Source: Bacillota bacterium (lineage in GTDB: Bacteria; Bacillota; Clostridia; Oscillospirales; Oscillospiraceae). Taken from it: DNA of 14,131 bases. The notes beneath the pieces are model-generated. The model was not told the origin of the DNA, did not search any database, and was given only the letters and a program-made list of their open reading frames with translations. Positions 6,594 to 12,503 of the stretch are shown here, one piece after another. How positions within the stretch are numbered: position 1 is the stretch's first letter; every line of letters begins with the position of its first letter. The stretch lies in the NCBI GenBank assembly GCA_023406225.1, contig JAEXWS010000132.1, positions 1 through 14,131 on the forward strand, in the 5' to 3' direction. Position numbers and translations under genes: made by a program.

Positions 6594-6613
6594 GCTTGAA
6601 GGGAGCGATTTCG

Positions 6614-6883
6614 ATGGAGACCCGCGTGGCCGTGCTGGCCGTCATCGTCCGGGAGGGCGCCGCCGTGGCGGCGCTGAACGACCTTTTGCACCAGTACAGC
6701 CAACACATCATCGGCCGCATGGGCGTGCCTTACCACCAGCGGGGCGTCAGCATCATCAGCGTGGCTGTGGACGCCCCCGGGCCCGTGATCTCCGCCCTGT
6801 CCGGAAAGATCGGACGGCTGCCGGGCATCACCGCCAAGACCGTGTACGCGCCGGAGGAGGCGCTGCAAACGCCAAACCAATGA
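6614..6883 (+). CDS. TM1266-family protein (iron-only hydrogenase system putative regulator)
   Basis: An 89-residue protein that closely follows the TM1266 family: METRVAVLAVIVRE, then LNDLLHQYSQHIIGRMGVPY, GVSIISVAVDAPGPVISALSGKIGRLPGI, and TAKTVYA near the end. The fold is a small ferredoxin-like/ACT domain. The family is described as restricted to bacteria with the HydEFG [FeFe]-hydrogenase maturation system and is annotated as a putative regulator; its biochemical role is not established. AAGGGAG lies eight bases before the ATG. It is the first gene after a leader terminator and 27 bp upstream of an ABC importer lipoprotein gene, so it is cotranscribed with the importer. No hydrogenase or maturase gene lies in this window. 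It may sense a ligand or regulate elsewhere. Confidence 0.87.
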   Translation: METRVAVLAVIVREGAAVAALNDLLHQYSQHIIGRMGVPYHQRGVSIISVAVDAPGPVISALSGKIGRLPGITAKTVYAPEEALQTPNQ

Positions 6884-6910
6884 ACCAATGATATTTTGGG
6901 AGGAAGAGAC

Positions 6911-7921
6911 ATGGATCGGATAAAAAAGCACTTTGCGCTGGCGCTGGCGCTGATCATGACCCTGACCCTGGCCGCCTGCGGGCAGGGAGACGGGGCCGCT
7001 CAAAAGCCGGAGGACGCGGAGGCCGAGACGCCGGTGACCGCCCGGATCGCCGCGCTGAAGGGACCCACCGCCATGGGCCTTGTAAAGCTGATGGAGGACG
7101 ACCCCCAGTCCGCCGCCGGGCCGCTCTACGCGTTCACCCTGGCCGCCTCCGCCGACGAGGTGACCCCCGCCCTCATCAAGGGCGATCTGGATATGGCCTG
7201 CGTGCCCGCCAACCTGGCGGCGGTGCTGTATCAAAAAACCGAGGGGGAGATCGTCACTCTGGCGGTCAACACCCTGGGCGTGCTCTACATCGTGGAAAAC
7301 GGCAACGCCGTCCAGTCCATGGAGGACCTGCGGGGCACCACCATCGCGGCGGCGGGCAAGGGCTCCACGCCGGAATACGCCCTGCGGTACCTGCTGCGTG
7401 AAAACGGCCTGGACCCGGACGCGGACGTGGTCATCGACTGGAAGAGCGAGCACAGCGAGTGCGTCTCCGCCCTGGCCTCCGGCGCGGCCACCATCGCCCT
7501 TTTGCCCCAGCCCTTCGTCACCGTGGCCCAGTCCAAGCTGACGGGCCTGCGGACGGCCCTGGACCTGACGGAGGAATGGGATGCGCTGGACAACGGCTCC
7601 GCCCTGCTCACCGGCGTCGTGGCGGTCCGAAGGTCCTTTGTGGAGGAGCACCCGGCGGCCGCCGCCCAATTCCTGGAGGACTACGCCGCCTCCGTGGCCT
7701 GGGTGAACGCCAACACCGGCGGCGCGGCGGCCCTCGTCGGGTCGTACGGCATCGTGGACGCGGCGGTGGCGGAAAAAGCCCTGCCCCACTGCAACATCGT
7801 TTGTATCACCGGCGGGGAGATGAAGGACATGCTGTCCGGCTATTTGGAGGTGCTCTATGACGCGGCGGCGGGATCCGTGGGCGGCAAACTGCCCGGAGAC
7901 GACTTCTACTACGGGGCGTAA
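6911..7921 (+). CDS. ABC transporter substrate-binding lipoprotein (NitT/TauT/ThiY-like)
   Basis: A 336-residue extracellular lipoprotein. The signal peptide MDRIKKHFALALALIMTL ends in lipobox LAAC with Cys23 as anchor. The mature part resembles NMT1/SsuA-type binding proteins: ADEVTPALIKGDLDMACVPA in the first lobe, then LGVLYIVENGNAVQSMEDL and GTTIAAAGKGSTPEYALRYL, a hinge-region ligand segment, then ALASGAATIALLPQPFVT. The ligand is not predictable; relatives bind nitrate, sulfonates, pyrimidine precursors or aromatic acids. GGGAGG is seven bases before the ATG at 6911; an upstream in-frame TTG would swallow that site. It follows the TM1266 gene by 27 bp, and the permease start lies inside its last 65 nt, indicating tight translational coupling. 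Confidence 0.88.
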   Translation: MDRIKKHFALALALIMTLTLAACGQGDGAAQKPEDAEAETPVTARIAALKGPTAMGLVKLMEDDPQSAAGPLYAFTLAASADEVTPALIKGDLDMACVPANLAAVLYQKTEGEIVTLAVNTLGVLYIVENGNAVQSMEDLRGTTIAAAGKGSTPEYALRYLLRENGLDPDADVVIDWKSEHSECVSALASGAATIALLPQPFVTVAQSKLTGLRTALDLTEEWDALDNGSALLTGVVAVRRSFVEEHPAAAAQFLEDYAASVAWVNANTGGAAALVGSYGIVDAAVAEKALPHCNIVCITGGEMKDMLSGYLEVLYDAAAGSVGGKLPGDDFYYGA

Positions 7922-8672
7922 GGGCGGCGTCCGCCTCTGGGCCGCGGCGTTCTGGCTGGCGGTGTGGCAGCTCGCCGCCATGGTCCTCGCCGCGGTCTAT
8001 CCCCACGGGGGCCTGCTGCTGGCCTCCCCGTGGGAGGCGGCGCTGCGGCTGGGGGCCCTGGCCCTGACCGCCCCCTTCTGGGCGGCGGTGGGGCGCTCCG
8101 CCCTGCGCATCCTGGGGGGCTTTCTGCTCTCCTGCGCCCTGGCCGCGGTCCTGGCGGCCCTGGCGGCCTGGCGCGGCTGGGTCCGGGAGCTGCTGGCCCC
8201 CCTGGTGGCGGCGGCGAAGGCGGTGCCGGTGGTGTCCTTCATCATTCTGGCCCTGGTGTGGCTGGACGCGGCCTCCCTGCCCCTGTTCATCTCCGCTTTG
8301 ATGGTGTTTCCCCCGGTGTATCTGAACGTTTTGACCGGCATCGCCCAGGCGGACCGCTCCCTGCTGGAGATGGCCCGGGTGTACCGCGTCCCCTTCCGGC
8401 GGACCTTCCGGGGCATCTGGCTGCCCCAGGTGCTGCCCCATTTCCGCTCCGCCGTGTCCCTGGCCCTGGGCCTTTGCTGGAAGGCCGGAGTGGCGGCGGA
8501 GGTCATCGGCCTGCCCGCCGGCACCATCGGAGAGCGGCTGTACACCGCCAAGGTCTACTTCCTGACCCCGGACCTCTTCGCCTGGACGGCGGTCCTGGTG
8601 GCGGCGGCGGCGGTGTTCGAGCGGCTGTTCCTGGGGGGCGTGGACCTGCTGGCGCGAAAGGCGGGGTGCTGA
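7857..8672 (+). CDS. ABC transporter permease (SsuC/ThiX-like)
   Basis: A 271-residue inner-membrane permease of the binding-protein-dependent type 1 family, with about six hydrophobic segments starting at RLWAAAFWLAVWQLAAMVL. The cytoplasmic EAA-type coupling loop is visible as LLEMARVYRVP followed by FRGIWLPQVLPHF, where the ATPase docks. AVPVVSFIILALVWL before it is typical of SsuC/TauC/ThiX permeases. The best start is the ATG at 7857, with GGAGG six bases upstream. It overlaps the substrate-binding gene by 65 nt, giving a polar lead of about 25 residues before the first membrane segment. No better start lies between it and that segment. Its stop overlaps the ATPase start in TGATG. Confidence 0.88.
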   Translation: MTRRRDPWAANCPETTSTTGRKGGVRLWAAAFWLAVWQLAAMVLAAVYPHGGLLLASPWEAALRLGALALTAPFWAAVGRSALRILGGFLLSCALAAVLAALAAWRGWVRELLAPLVAAAKAVPVVSFIILALVWLDAASLPLFISALMVFPPVYLNVLTGIAQADRSLLEMARVYRVPFRRTFRGIWLPQVLPHFRSAVSLALGLCWKAGVAAEVIGLPAGTIGERLYTAKVYFLTPDLFAWTAVLVAAAAVFERLFLGGVDLLARKAGC

Positions 8673-9241
8673 TGGAGATCGTGGTGCGAAACCTCTGTAA
8701 AGCCTACGGCGGTCAAGCGGTGCTCAAAAACGTCTCCTTCACCGCCGGACCGGGCGTCACCTGCGTCATGGCCCCCTCCGGGGCCGGAAAAACCACGCTG
8801 CTGCGCATCCTGCTGGGCCTGGAGCGGCCCGACGGCGGCACGGTGGAGGGCCTTTCCGGCAGGCGGATGAGCGCCGTGTTCCAGGAGGACCGGCTGCTGG
8901 AGCATCTGAGCGCCCCGGAGAACCTCCGGTTCGCGCTGGGGAGCGGATACGACGCGGACGCGGCCCGGACCCTGCTTGCAAAGCTGGGACTGGCGGACAG
9001 CGAAAACACGAAGCCCGTCCGGGAGTGGTCCGGGGGGATGCGGCGGCGGCTGGCCCTGGCCCGGGCCCTGCTGTCCTCCTGGGACGCGCTGGCCCTGGAC
9101 GAGCCGTTTACGGGACTGGACGAGGAGAACCGGGCCAAGGCCCTGGCCTGCGTCCGCCGGGCGGCGGAGCGGCCCGTCCTGCTGGTGACGCACGACCGGC
9201 GGGACGCGGAGGGCCTGAACGCCAAGCTCGTGACGCTTTAA
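8672..9241 (+). CDS. ABC transporter ATP-binding protein (short SsuB/ThiZ-like)
   Basis: A 189-residue cytoplasmic ATPase. The motifs are complete and in order: Walker A APSGAGKTT (34-42; Ala replaces the usual first Gly), Q-loop Gln71 in VFQEDRLL, signature WSGGMRRRLALARAL (119-133), Walker B ALALDEPFTGLD with Glu144, and switch His174 in LLVTHDR. It is clearly shorter than the usual ~240-260 residues: a compact beta-sheet region precedes the Q-loop and the C-terminal tail is missing, but nothing essential is lost. Its ATG overlaps the permease stop by one base (TGATG), so the two are translationally coupled. With the two preceding genes it forms a complete importer. A strong terminator follows two bases after the stop. 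Confidence 0.92.
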   Translation: MEIVVRNLCKAYGGQAVLKNVSFTAGPGVTCVMAPSGAGKTTLLRILLGLERPDGGTVEGLSGRRMSAVFQEDRLLEHLSAPENLRFALGSGYDADAARTLLAKLGLADSENTKPVREWSGGMRRRLALARALLSSWDALALDEPFTGLDEENRAKALACVRRAAERPVLLVTHDRRDAEGLNAKLVTL

Positions 9242-9243
9242 AG

Positions 9244-9278
9244 AAAAGGCCGCGCCGTTTGAAACGGCGCGGCCTTTT
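9244..9278. terminator. Bidirectional terminator between ABC operon and acetyltransferase
   Basis: Perfect inverted repeat AAAAGGCCGCGCCGT / ACGGCGCGGCCTTTT around TTGAA, with A/T-rich ends on both sides. It lies between converging genes ending at 9241 (+) and 9302 (-). Confidence 0.9.
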
Positions 9279-9301
9279 CCGCACACGGCGGCCCATGCAA
9301 G

Positions 9302-9934
9302 TCAATCGAGCGCATCGATCAGTTCCTGGACCTCCTTAAAAAACCGCGACAGGTGAAACCCGTCGGCAACGGCATGGTGGATATTCATCGTCAGCGGCAT
9401 GAGGACCCTGCCCCCCTCCGCTTCATATTTCCCCCAAGTCACCACAGGGGCAAGGAAACGGCCGTCATCGAACACATGAAGGTCAAAATGCCTGTACTTG
9501 ACCCACGGCAGACAGGAGACGTCAAAGAAATTGGGCGGCTGGTTTTCCACGATGGCGCGAACGTCCTTGTAGCGCGCCCGGTCCGCGAGAAATCTTGCGT
9601 GGAACGCGGGCAGATCGCCGGTATATTCCGTCACCAGTTTTACGAAAGTCTCGTCCTCCTTGTGAAAATCGACGTAGGAGGGGGAAACGTACTCCCAGCG
9701 GATCAGATCCCCCTCGCCGTCCCAGCCGTATTTGAACTCGTCATGGGCGTTGACGACCTTCGACACCGCCCACAGCATGCAGGGGTAAAATTTCAGTCCG
9801 GTCTTCCCCGTGTATTCGATCAGCCGCGCCACGTCGATATCCACGGTCAAACTCATGACGATGCGCATGTTGTCCATGTAAAACCTGAACAGGTCCCCTC
9901 TCTCCCATTCGTTCAAATCAACTTTCGTCTTCAT
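9302..9934 (-). CDS. Chloramphenicol acetyltransferase (CatA)-like O-acetyltransferase
   Basis: A 210-residue acetyl-CoA-dependent acyltransferase of the trimeric CAT family, close to the usual ~210-220 length. The C-terminal signature IHHAVADGFHLSRFF carries catalytic His187 and structural Asp191. Other family marks are KFYPCMLWAVSKVVN, VSPSYVDFHKEDETF, and FFDVSCLPW, which holds the active-site serine. Around residues 24-28 it reads RIVMS where resistance enzymes such as CatP have PCTYS, so the chloramphenicol pocket may differ. It may confer resistance or may acetylate another small molecule. The start is the ATG at 9934, with AAGGAG about five bases upstream; an in-frame GTG five codons earlier overlaps that site. 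It has its own promoter, and no attenuator leader of the inducible cat type is evident. Confidence 0.88.
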   Translation of the reverse strand: MKTKVDLNEWERGDLFRFYMDNMRIVMSLTVDIDVARLIEYTGKTGLKFYPCMLWAVSKVVNAHDEFKYGWDGEGDLIRWEYVSPSYVDFHKEDETFVKLVTEYTGDLPAFHARFLADRARYKDVRAIVENQPPNFFDVSCLPWVKYRHFDLHVFDDGRFLAPVVTWGKYEAEGGRVLMPLTMNIHHAVADGFHLSRFFKEVQELIDALD

Positions 9935-9967
9935 CCCGGCTCCTTTCACGGCGCTTTCTTTATTTGG

Positions 9968-9996
9968 ATCATAACACGGCGCGGCTCATTTCTCAA
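9968..9996 (-). promoter_or_regulatory. Predicted sigma-A promoter for the CAT-like gene
   Basis: On the minus strand TTGAGA (9996-9991), a 17-bp spacer and TATGAT (9973-9968). The start point would be near 9961, a short leader before the ATG at 9934. Confidence 0.72.
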
Positions 9997-10107
9997 TCCC
10001 CGTCCGTTTTCCCGCCCCGTTCCCCCGGCGGTCTGCCAGGATCCGCGGTTTTTGTGAAAACTTCCGAAAAACAATTGGCGCGGTCCGTAGATTTCCCGAA
10101 AAAACTA

Positions 10108-10116
10108 TGGTATAAT
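10108..10116 (+). promoter_or_regulatory. Extended -10 promoter for degV
   Basis: TGGTATAAT is a perfect extended -10 element. The -35 position (10088-10093, TAGATT) is poor, as is common for extended -10 promoters. The start point would be near 10123, giving a leader of about 70 nt. Confidence 0.65.
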
Positions 10117-10137
10117 CGGTCTCATCTTGCAAAAAGG

Positions 10138-10177
10138 CCGACCTCTCCCGGTCGGGACAAGCCGGTCCAAGGGACCG
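10138..10177 (+). promoter_or_regulatory. Two small hairpins in the degV leader
   Basis: CCGACC/GGTCGG (10138-10155, 6-nt loop) and CGGTCC/GGACCG (10163-10177, loop AAG) lie in tandem. The second ends four bases before the GGAGG ribosome binding site. They could stabilise the transcript or modulate translation; no known riboswitch class was recognised. Confidence 0.35.
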
Positions 10178-10191
10178 CAAGGAGGATCGAC

Positions 10192-11025
10192 ATGATCAAA
10201 ATCACCACCGACTCGACCTGCGACCTGCCCGCCGGGCTGCTGGCGCGGTACGATATCGACGTATTCCCCCTGGGCATCGTGAAAGCCGGACGGCTCTACA
10301 GGGACGGCGTGGACATCCACACGGCGGATATCGCCGCCCACGTGGACGCCGGCGGGGAGATCACCACCACCAACGCCGTGAACATCGCCGACTATGAGGA
10401 CCGCTTCCGCCGCCTGATGGAGCGGTACGACGCCGTGATCCACATCAACATCGGCTTGGGCTTTTCCTGCTGCCACCAGAACGCGAAGCTGGCCGCGGAG
10501 GAGGTGCCGGAGGTGTACGTGGTGGACTCCGGCAACCTGACCGTGGGCCACGGGATGCTGGTGCTGGCCGCCGCCGAGGCCGCCGGGGCGGGAAGCTCCG
10601 TGGCGGAGATCCTGGACCTGCTGGAAGACATGATCCCCCGGGTGGAGACCAGCTTCGTCCTGGACCGGCTGGACTATATGAAAAAGGGCGGGCGCTGCTC
10701 CGCCGTCACCGCCCTGGGGGCGAATCTTTTGAAGCTGCACCCCTGCGTGGAGGTGCTCTCCGGGAAGATGTCCGTGACGAAGAAGTACCGGGGCTCCATG
10801 GAAAAGGTCCTGGCGGAATACGTCCGGGAGCGCCTGGAGGGCCGGGAGGACATCGATACCCGGCGGGTGTTCCTGGTGGACACCTGCCGGACGCCGGGAC
10901 TGCGGGAGGCCGCCCGCCAGGCGCTGGAGGGCCGCTTCGGGGAGATCATCGAAAGCCAGGCGGGCTGCACGATCTTCTGCCACTGCGGGCCGGACACCCT
11001 GGGCATCATTTTTCTGCGGAAATAA
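10192..11025 (+). CDS. DegV family protein (FakB-like fatty-acid-binding)
   Basis: A 277-residue cytoplasmic protein of the DegV/FakB family, whose members hold a fatty acid for phosphorylation by kinase FakA or shuttle lipids. It begins MIKITTDSTCDLPAGLL, the family's first motif, followed by FPLGIV. Later come VYVVDSGNLTVGHGMLVLAA, the conserved RLDYMKKGGRCSAVTALGA, the LLKLHPCVEVLSGKM segment and a C-terminal HCGPDTLGIIF. The usual Ser-rich pocket loop (ISS...SSCYQNA in clostridial relatives) reads INIGLGFSCCHQNA here, so the lipid headgroup contacts may differ. AAGGAGG lies six bases before the ATG at 10192. An in-frame extension back to 9964 runs through the promoter and is rejected. It appears monocistronic, divergent from the CAT-like gene. 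Confidence 0.92.
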   Translation: MIKITTDSTCDLPAGLLARYDIDVFPLGIVKAGRLYRDGVDIHTADIAAHVDAGGEITTTNAVNIADYEDRFRRLMERYDAVIHINIGLGFSCCHQNAKLAAEEVPEVYVVDSGNLTVGHGMLVLAAAEAAGAGSSVAEILDLLEDMIPRVETSFVLDRLDYMKKGGRCSAVTALGANLLKLHPCVEVLSGKMSVTKKYRGSMEKVLAEYVRERLEGREDIDTRRVFLVDTCRTPGLREAARQALEGRFGEIIESQAGCTIFCHCGPDTLGIIFLRK

Positions 11026-11028
11026 AAG

Positions 11029-11047
11029 CGGCGGAAAACGCCGTTTT
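11029..11047 (+). terminator. Weak terminator-like hairpin after degV
   Basis: CGGCG/CGCCG with loop GAAAA, followed by TTTT. The stem is only 5 bp, so it is at best a first, leaky terminator ahead of the strong one at 11102. Confidence 0.35.
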
Positions 11048-11101
11048 CCCCGTCCATGCCGGCGGCATAGGCGGACTTTCCCGCTTTTCGCGTCCAAATC
11101 A

Positions 11102-11132
11102 AAAAAAGACTGGCCGAAGGCCAGTCTTTTTT
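11102..11132. terminator. Bidirectional terminator between degV and ridA
   Basis: Perfect inverted repeat AAAAAAGACTGGCC / GGCCAGTCTTTTTT with loop GAA. It has long T-runs in both directions and lies between converging genes. Confidence 0.93.
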
Positions 11133-11143
11133 CTGCACGGAGC

Positions 11144-11518
11144 TTATTTCGCGGCGATGGCCTCGATCTCGCAGAGGACGGCCTTGGGCAGGTCCTTCAC
11201 GGCCACGCAGCTGCGGGCGGGCTTGGTGGTGAAATACTTGGCGTACACCTCGTTGAAGGCGGCGAAGTCGCCCATGTCCGCCAGGAAGCAGGTGGTCTTC
11301 ACCACGTTCTCCAGACCGGCGCCGGCGGCCTCCAGGATGGCGCCCACGTTCTTGCAGCTCTGCTCGGCCTGGGCGGCGATGCCGGAGGGGATCTCACCGG
11401 GGGCGGGGTCCACGGGGATCTGGCCGGAGGTGAAGATCATATCGCCCACGACCCAGCCCTGGGAATAGGGGCCGATGGCGCCGGGGGCGTTGGTGGTGGC
11501 GATCACTTTCTTGTCCAT
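11144..11518 (-). CDS. ridA: RidA family enamine/imine deaminase
   Basis: A 124-residue protein of the YjgF/YER057c/UK114 family. These cytoplasmic homotrimers hydrolyse reactive 2-aminoacrylate and related imines from pyridoxal-phosphate enzymes such as threonine/serine dehydratase, so protecting other enzymes. The sequence has GPYSQ near residue 16, FTSGQIPVDP, LENVVKTTCFLADM, then ARSCVAV with the catalytic arginine at 102, and CEIEAIA with Glu117. Length and motifs are complete, typical of the RidA subgroup proper. The start is the ATG at 11518, with GAGGAGG nine bases upstream; an in-frame TTG eight codons earlier lies upstream of that site. A near-consensus promoter precedes it, so it is a single-gene unit sharing its control region with the divergent thioesterase. 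Confidence 0.94.
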   Translation of the reverse strand: MDKKVIATTNAPGAIGPYSQGWVVGDMIFTSGQIPVDPAPGEIPSGIAAQAEQSCKNVGAILEAAGAGLENVVKTTCFLADMGDFAAFNEVYAKYFTTKPARSCVAVKDLPKAVLCEIEAIAAK

Positions 11519-11554
11519 TGGAAGAGTCCTCCTCAAATACAAATTGATGGTTTT

Positions 11555-11582
11555 ATCATATCACAGGCGGACAAAATGTCAA
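11555..11582 (-). promoter_or_regulatory. Sigma-A promoter for ridA
   Basis: On the minus strand a perfect TTGACA (11582-11577), a 16-bp spacer and TATGAT (11560-11555). The start point would be near 11548, about 30 nt before the ATG. Confidence 0.8.
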
Positions 11583-11591
11583 TGCGCCCGC

Positions 11592-11620
11592 TTGTGAAAA
11601 AAGCGCAAACGTGGTATCAT
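11592..11620 (+). promoter_or_regulatory. Sigma-A promoter for the acyl-ACP thioesterase
   Basis: TTGTGA (11592-11597), a 17-bp spacer and TATCAT (11615-11620) with an extended -10 TGG just upstream. Its -35 lies 10 bp from that of the divergent ridA promoter, so a single regulator could affect both. Confidence 0.72.
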
Positions 11621-11674
11621 TTTCTTTGATATAAAACGAAGACGCGGGGCGGGGCCCCGGAAGGAGCATGCAAT

Positions 11675-12421
11675 TTGGAGCTTTTTGACCAGATCCTGAC
11701 CGAAGACAGCTACAGCCGCAAAGAAGAGCTGGTCTTTGCGGACTGCGACCGCAACAAGCGGGCCAGAGTCGCGGGGCTTTTGAGCAAGGCCGCCGCTTTC
11801 GCCGGATACGATTACGACGCCCGCGGGCTGACCCATGAAAAACTTTATGCCATGCGGGAGGTGTTCCTTCTCTCCCGCATGGCTCTGCACATCCACCACT
11901 GCCCCCGGGCCAGGGACGTTCTGACCGTCACCACCTGGGAAAACGGCGCCAAGGGCGCGCACTTGCAACGGGTCTACGAGATGGCGGACCAGACGGGGCG
12001 GCTGTGCGTGTCCGCCAAGAGCGACTGGGTCCTGGTGGACCCGGAGAACCGGAAGATCCTGCGCCCCGCCTCCTTCACGGCCAAAAAGCTGGGCCGCTGC
12101 CCCAAGGAGATCGACTGTCCCGACCCCCGGAAGGTCGTTTTGCCCAGGGAGGGCCTGGAGGAGCTGGGGAGCCGCCGGGTGGTCTGGTCGGACCTGGACG
12201 GCAACGGGCACCTGTACAGCGGGCGGTACGGGGACATCGTGTGGGATTTTCTCCCCCCGGACCTGCAGGACCGCACGCCCCGGACCTTCTTCATCAACTA
12301 CAGCAAGGAGGCCACCCTGGGCCAGACCCTGCATCTGGCGGGGATGCGGGAGGAGCACGGTTACCGCATGGAGGGCATGGGGCCGGACGGGGTCTGTTTT
12401 ACCGCCGAATGCGGGTTTTGA
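11675..12421 (+). CDS. Acyl-ACP thioesterase (FatA/FatB-type, bacterial)
   Basis: A 248-residue double-hotdog thioesterase that releases free fatty acid from acyl carrier protein in the cytoplasm. The first hotdog half has FADCDRNKRARVAGLLSKA and the linker region KSDWVLVD. The second has the catalytic-type motif WSDLDGNGHLYSGRYGDIV with Asp175, Asn177 and His179, followed by INYSKEATLGQ with Glu212. Length matches bacterial members. The start codon is TTG at 11675: AAGGAG (11661-11666) is eight bases upstream. The nearer ATG at 11668 is out of frame, one base from that site, and opens only a six-codon frame that ends inside this gene. The gene is monocistronic, with its own promoter and terminator. 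It may set membrane acyl composition or produce short/medium-chain acids; chain length is not predictable. Confidence 0.9.
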   Translation: MELFDQILTEDSYSRKEELVFADCDRNKRARVAGLLSKAAAFAGYDYDARGLTHEKLYAMREVFLLSRMALHIHHCPRARDVLTVTTWENGAKGAHLQRVYEMADQTGRLCVSAKSDWVLVDPENRKILRPASFTAKKLGRCPKEIDCPDPRKVVLPREGLEELGSRRVVWSDLDGNGHLYSGRYGDIVWDFLPPDLQDRTPRTFFINYSKEATLGQTLHLAGMREEHGYRMEGMGPDGVCFTAECGF

Positions 12422-12425
12422 GGCG

Positions 12426-12453
12426 AAAAGCGCGGCTTTTGCCGCGCTTTTTT
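12426..12453 (+). terminator. Terminator of the acyl-ACP thioesterase gene
   Basis: AAAAGCGCGGC / GCCGCGCTTTT with loop TTTT and a run of six T, starting five bases after the stop codon. Confidence 0.9.
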
Positions 12454-12462
12454 GCAGTCTTT

Positions 12463-12495
12463 AAAAGGCCCCCCTCCAACGGAGGGGGGCCTTTT
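12463..12495. terminator. Terminator of the hydroxy-acid oxidase-like gene (bidirectional)
   Basis: Perfect 15-bp inverted repeat AAAAGGCCCCCCTCC / GGAGGGGGGCCTTTT with loop AAC. Six T follow on the plus strand and four on the minus. It lies nine bases after the minus-strand stop at 12504 and also backs up the thioesterase terminator. Confidence 0.88.
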
Positions 12496-12503
12496 TTCAG
12501 TTC

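Larger units (their letters stand above)
6265..6613. other. Divergent intergenic region with promoter and structured leader
   Basis: These 349 bp separate the DUF4349 gene from the TM1266/ABC operon. The first ~125 bp hold only a weak TATATA-like element for the minus strand and no convincing -35 box. From 6391 on there is a strong plus-strand promoter, a GC-rich leader and a terminator, annotated separately. Confidence 0.7.

Noticed and set aside
6305..7981. Long minus-strand open frame of about 558 codons opposite the TM1266 and substrate-binding genes
   Set aside because: Low-complexity Gly/His/Arg-rich translation, no ribosome binding site, and antisense to well-supported genes and the leader terminator.
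7964..8671. Upstream in-frame extension of the ABC ATPase
   Set aside because: It is a Gly/Pro-rich out-of-frame reading of the permease gene; the ATPase clearly begins at the ATG at 8672, overlapping the permease stop.
11048..11090. Imperfect hairpin around ATGCC/GGCAT between degV and ridA
   Set aside because: No T-run or link to a start codon; the strong terminator at 11102-11132 already explains the intergenic structure.
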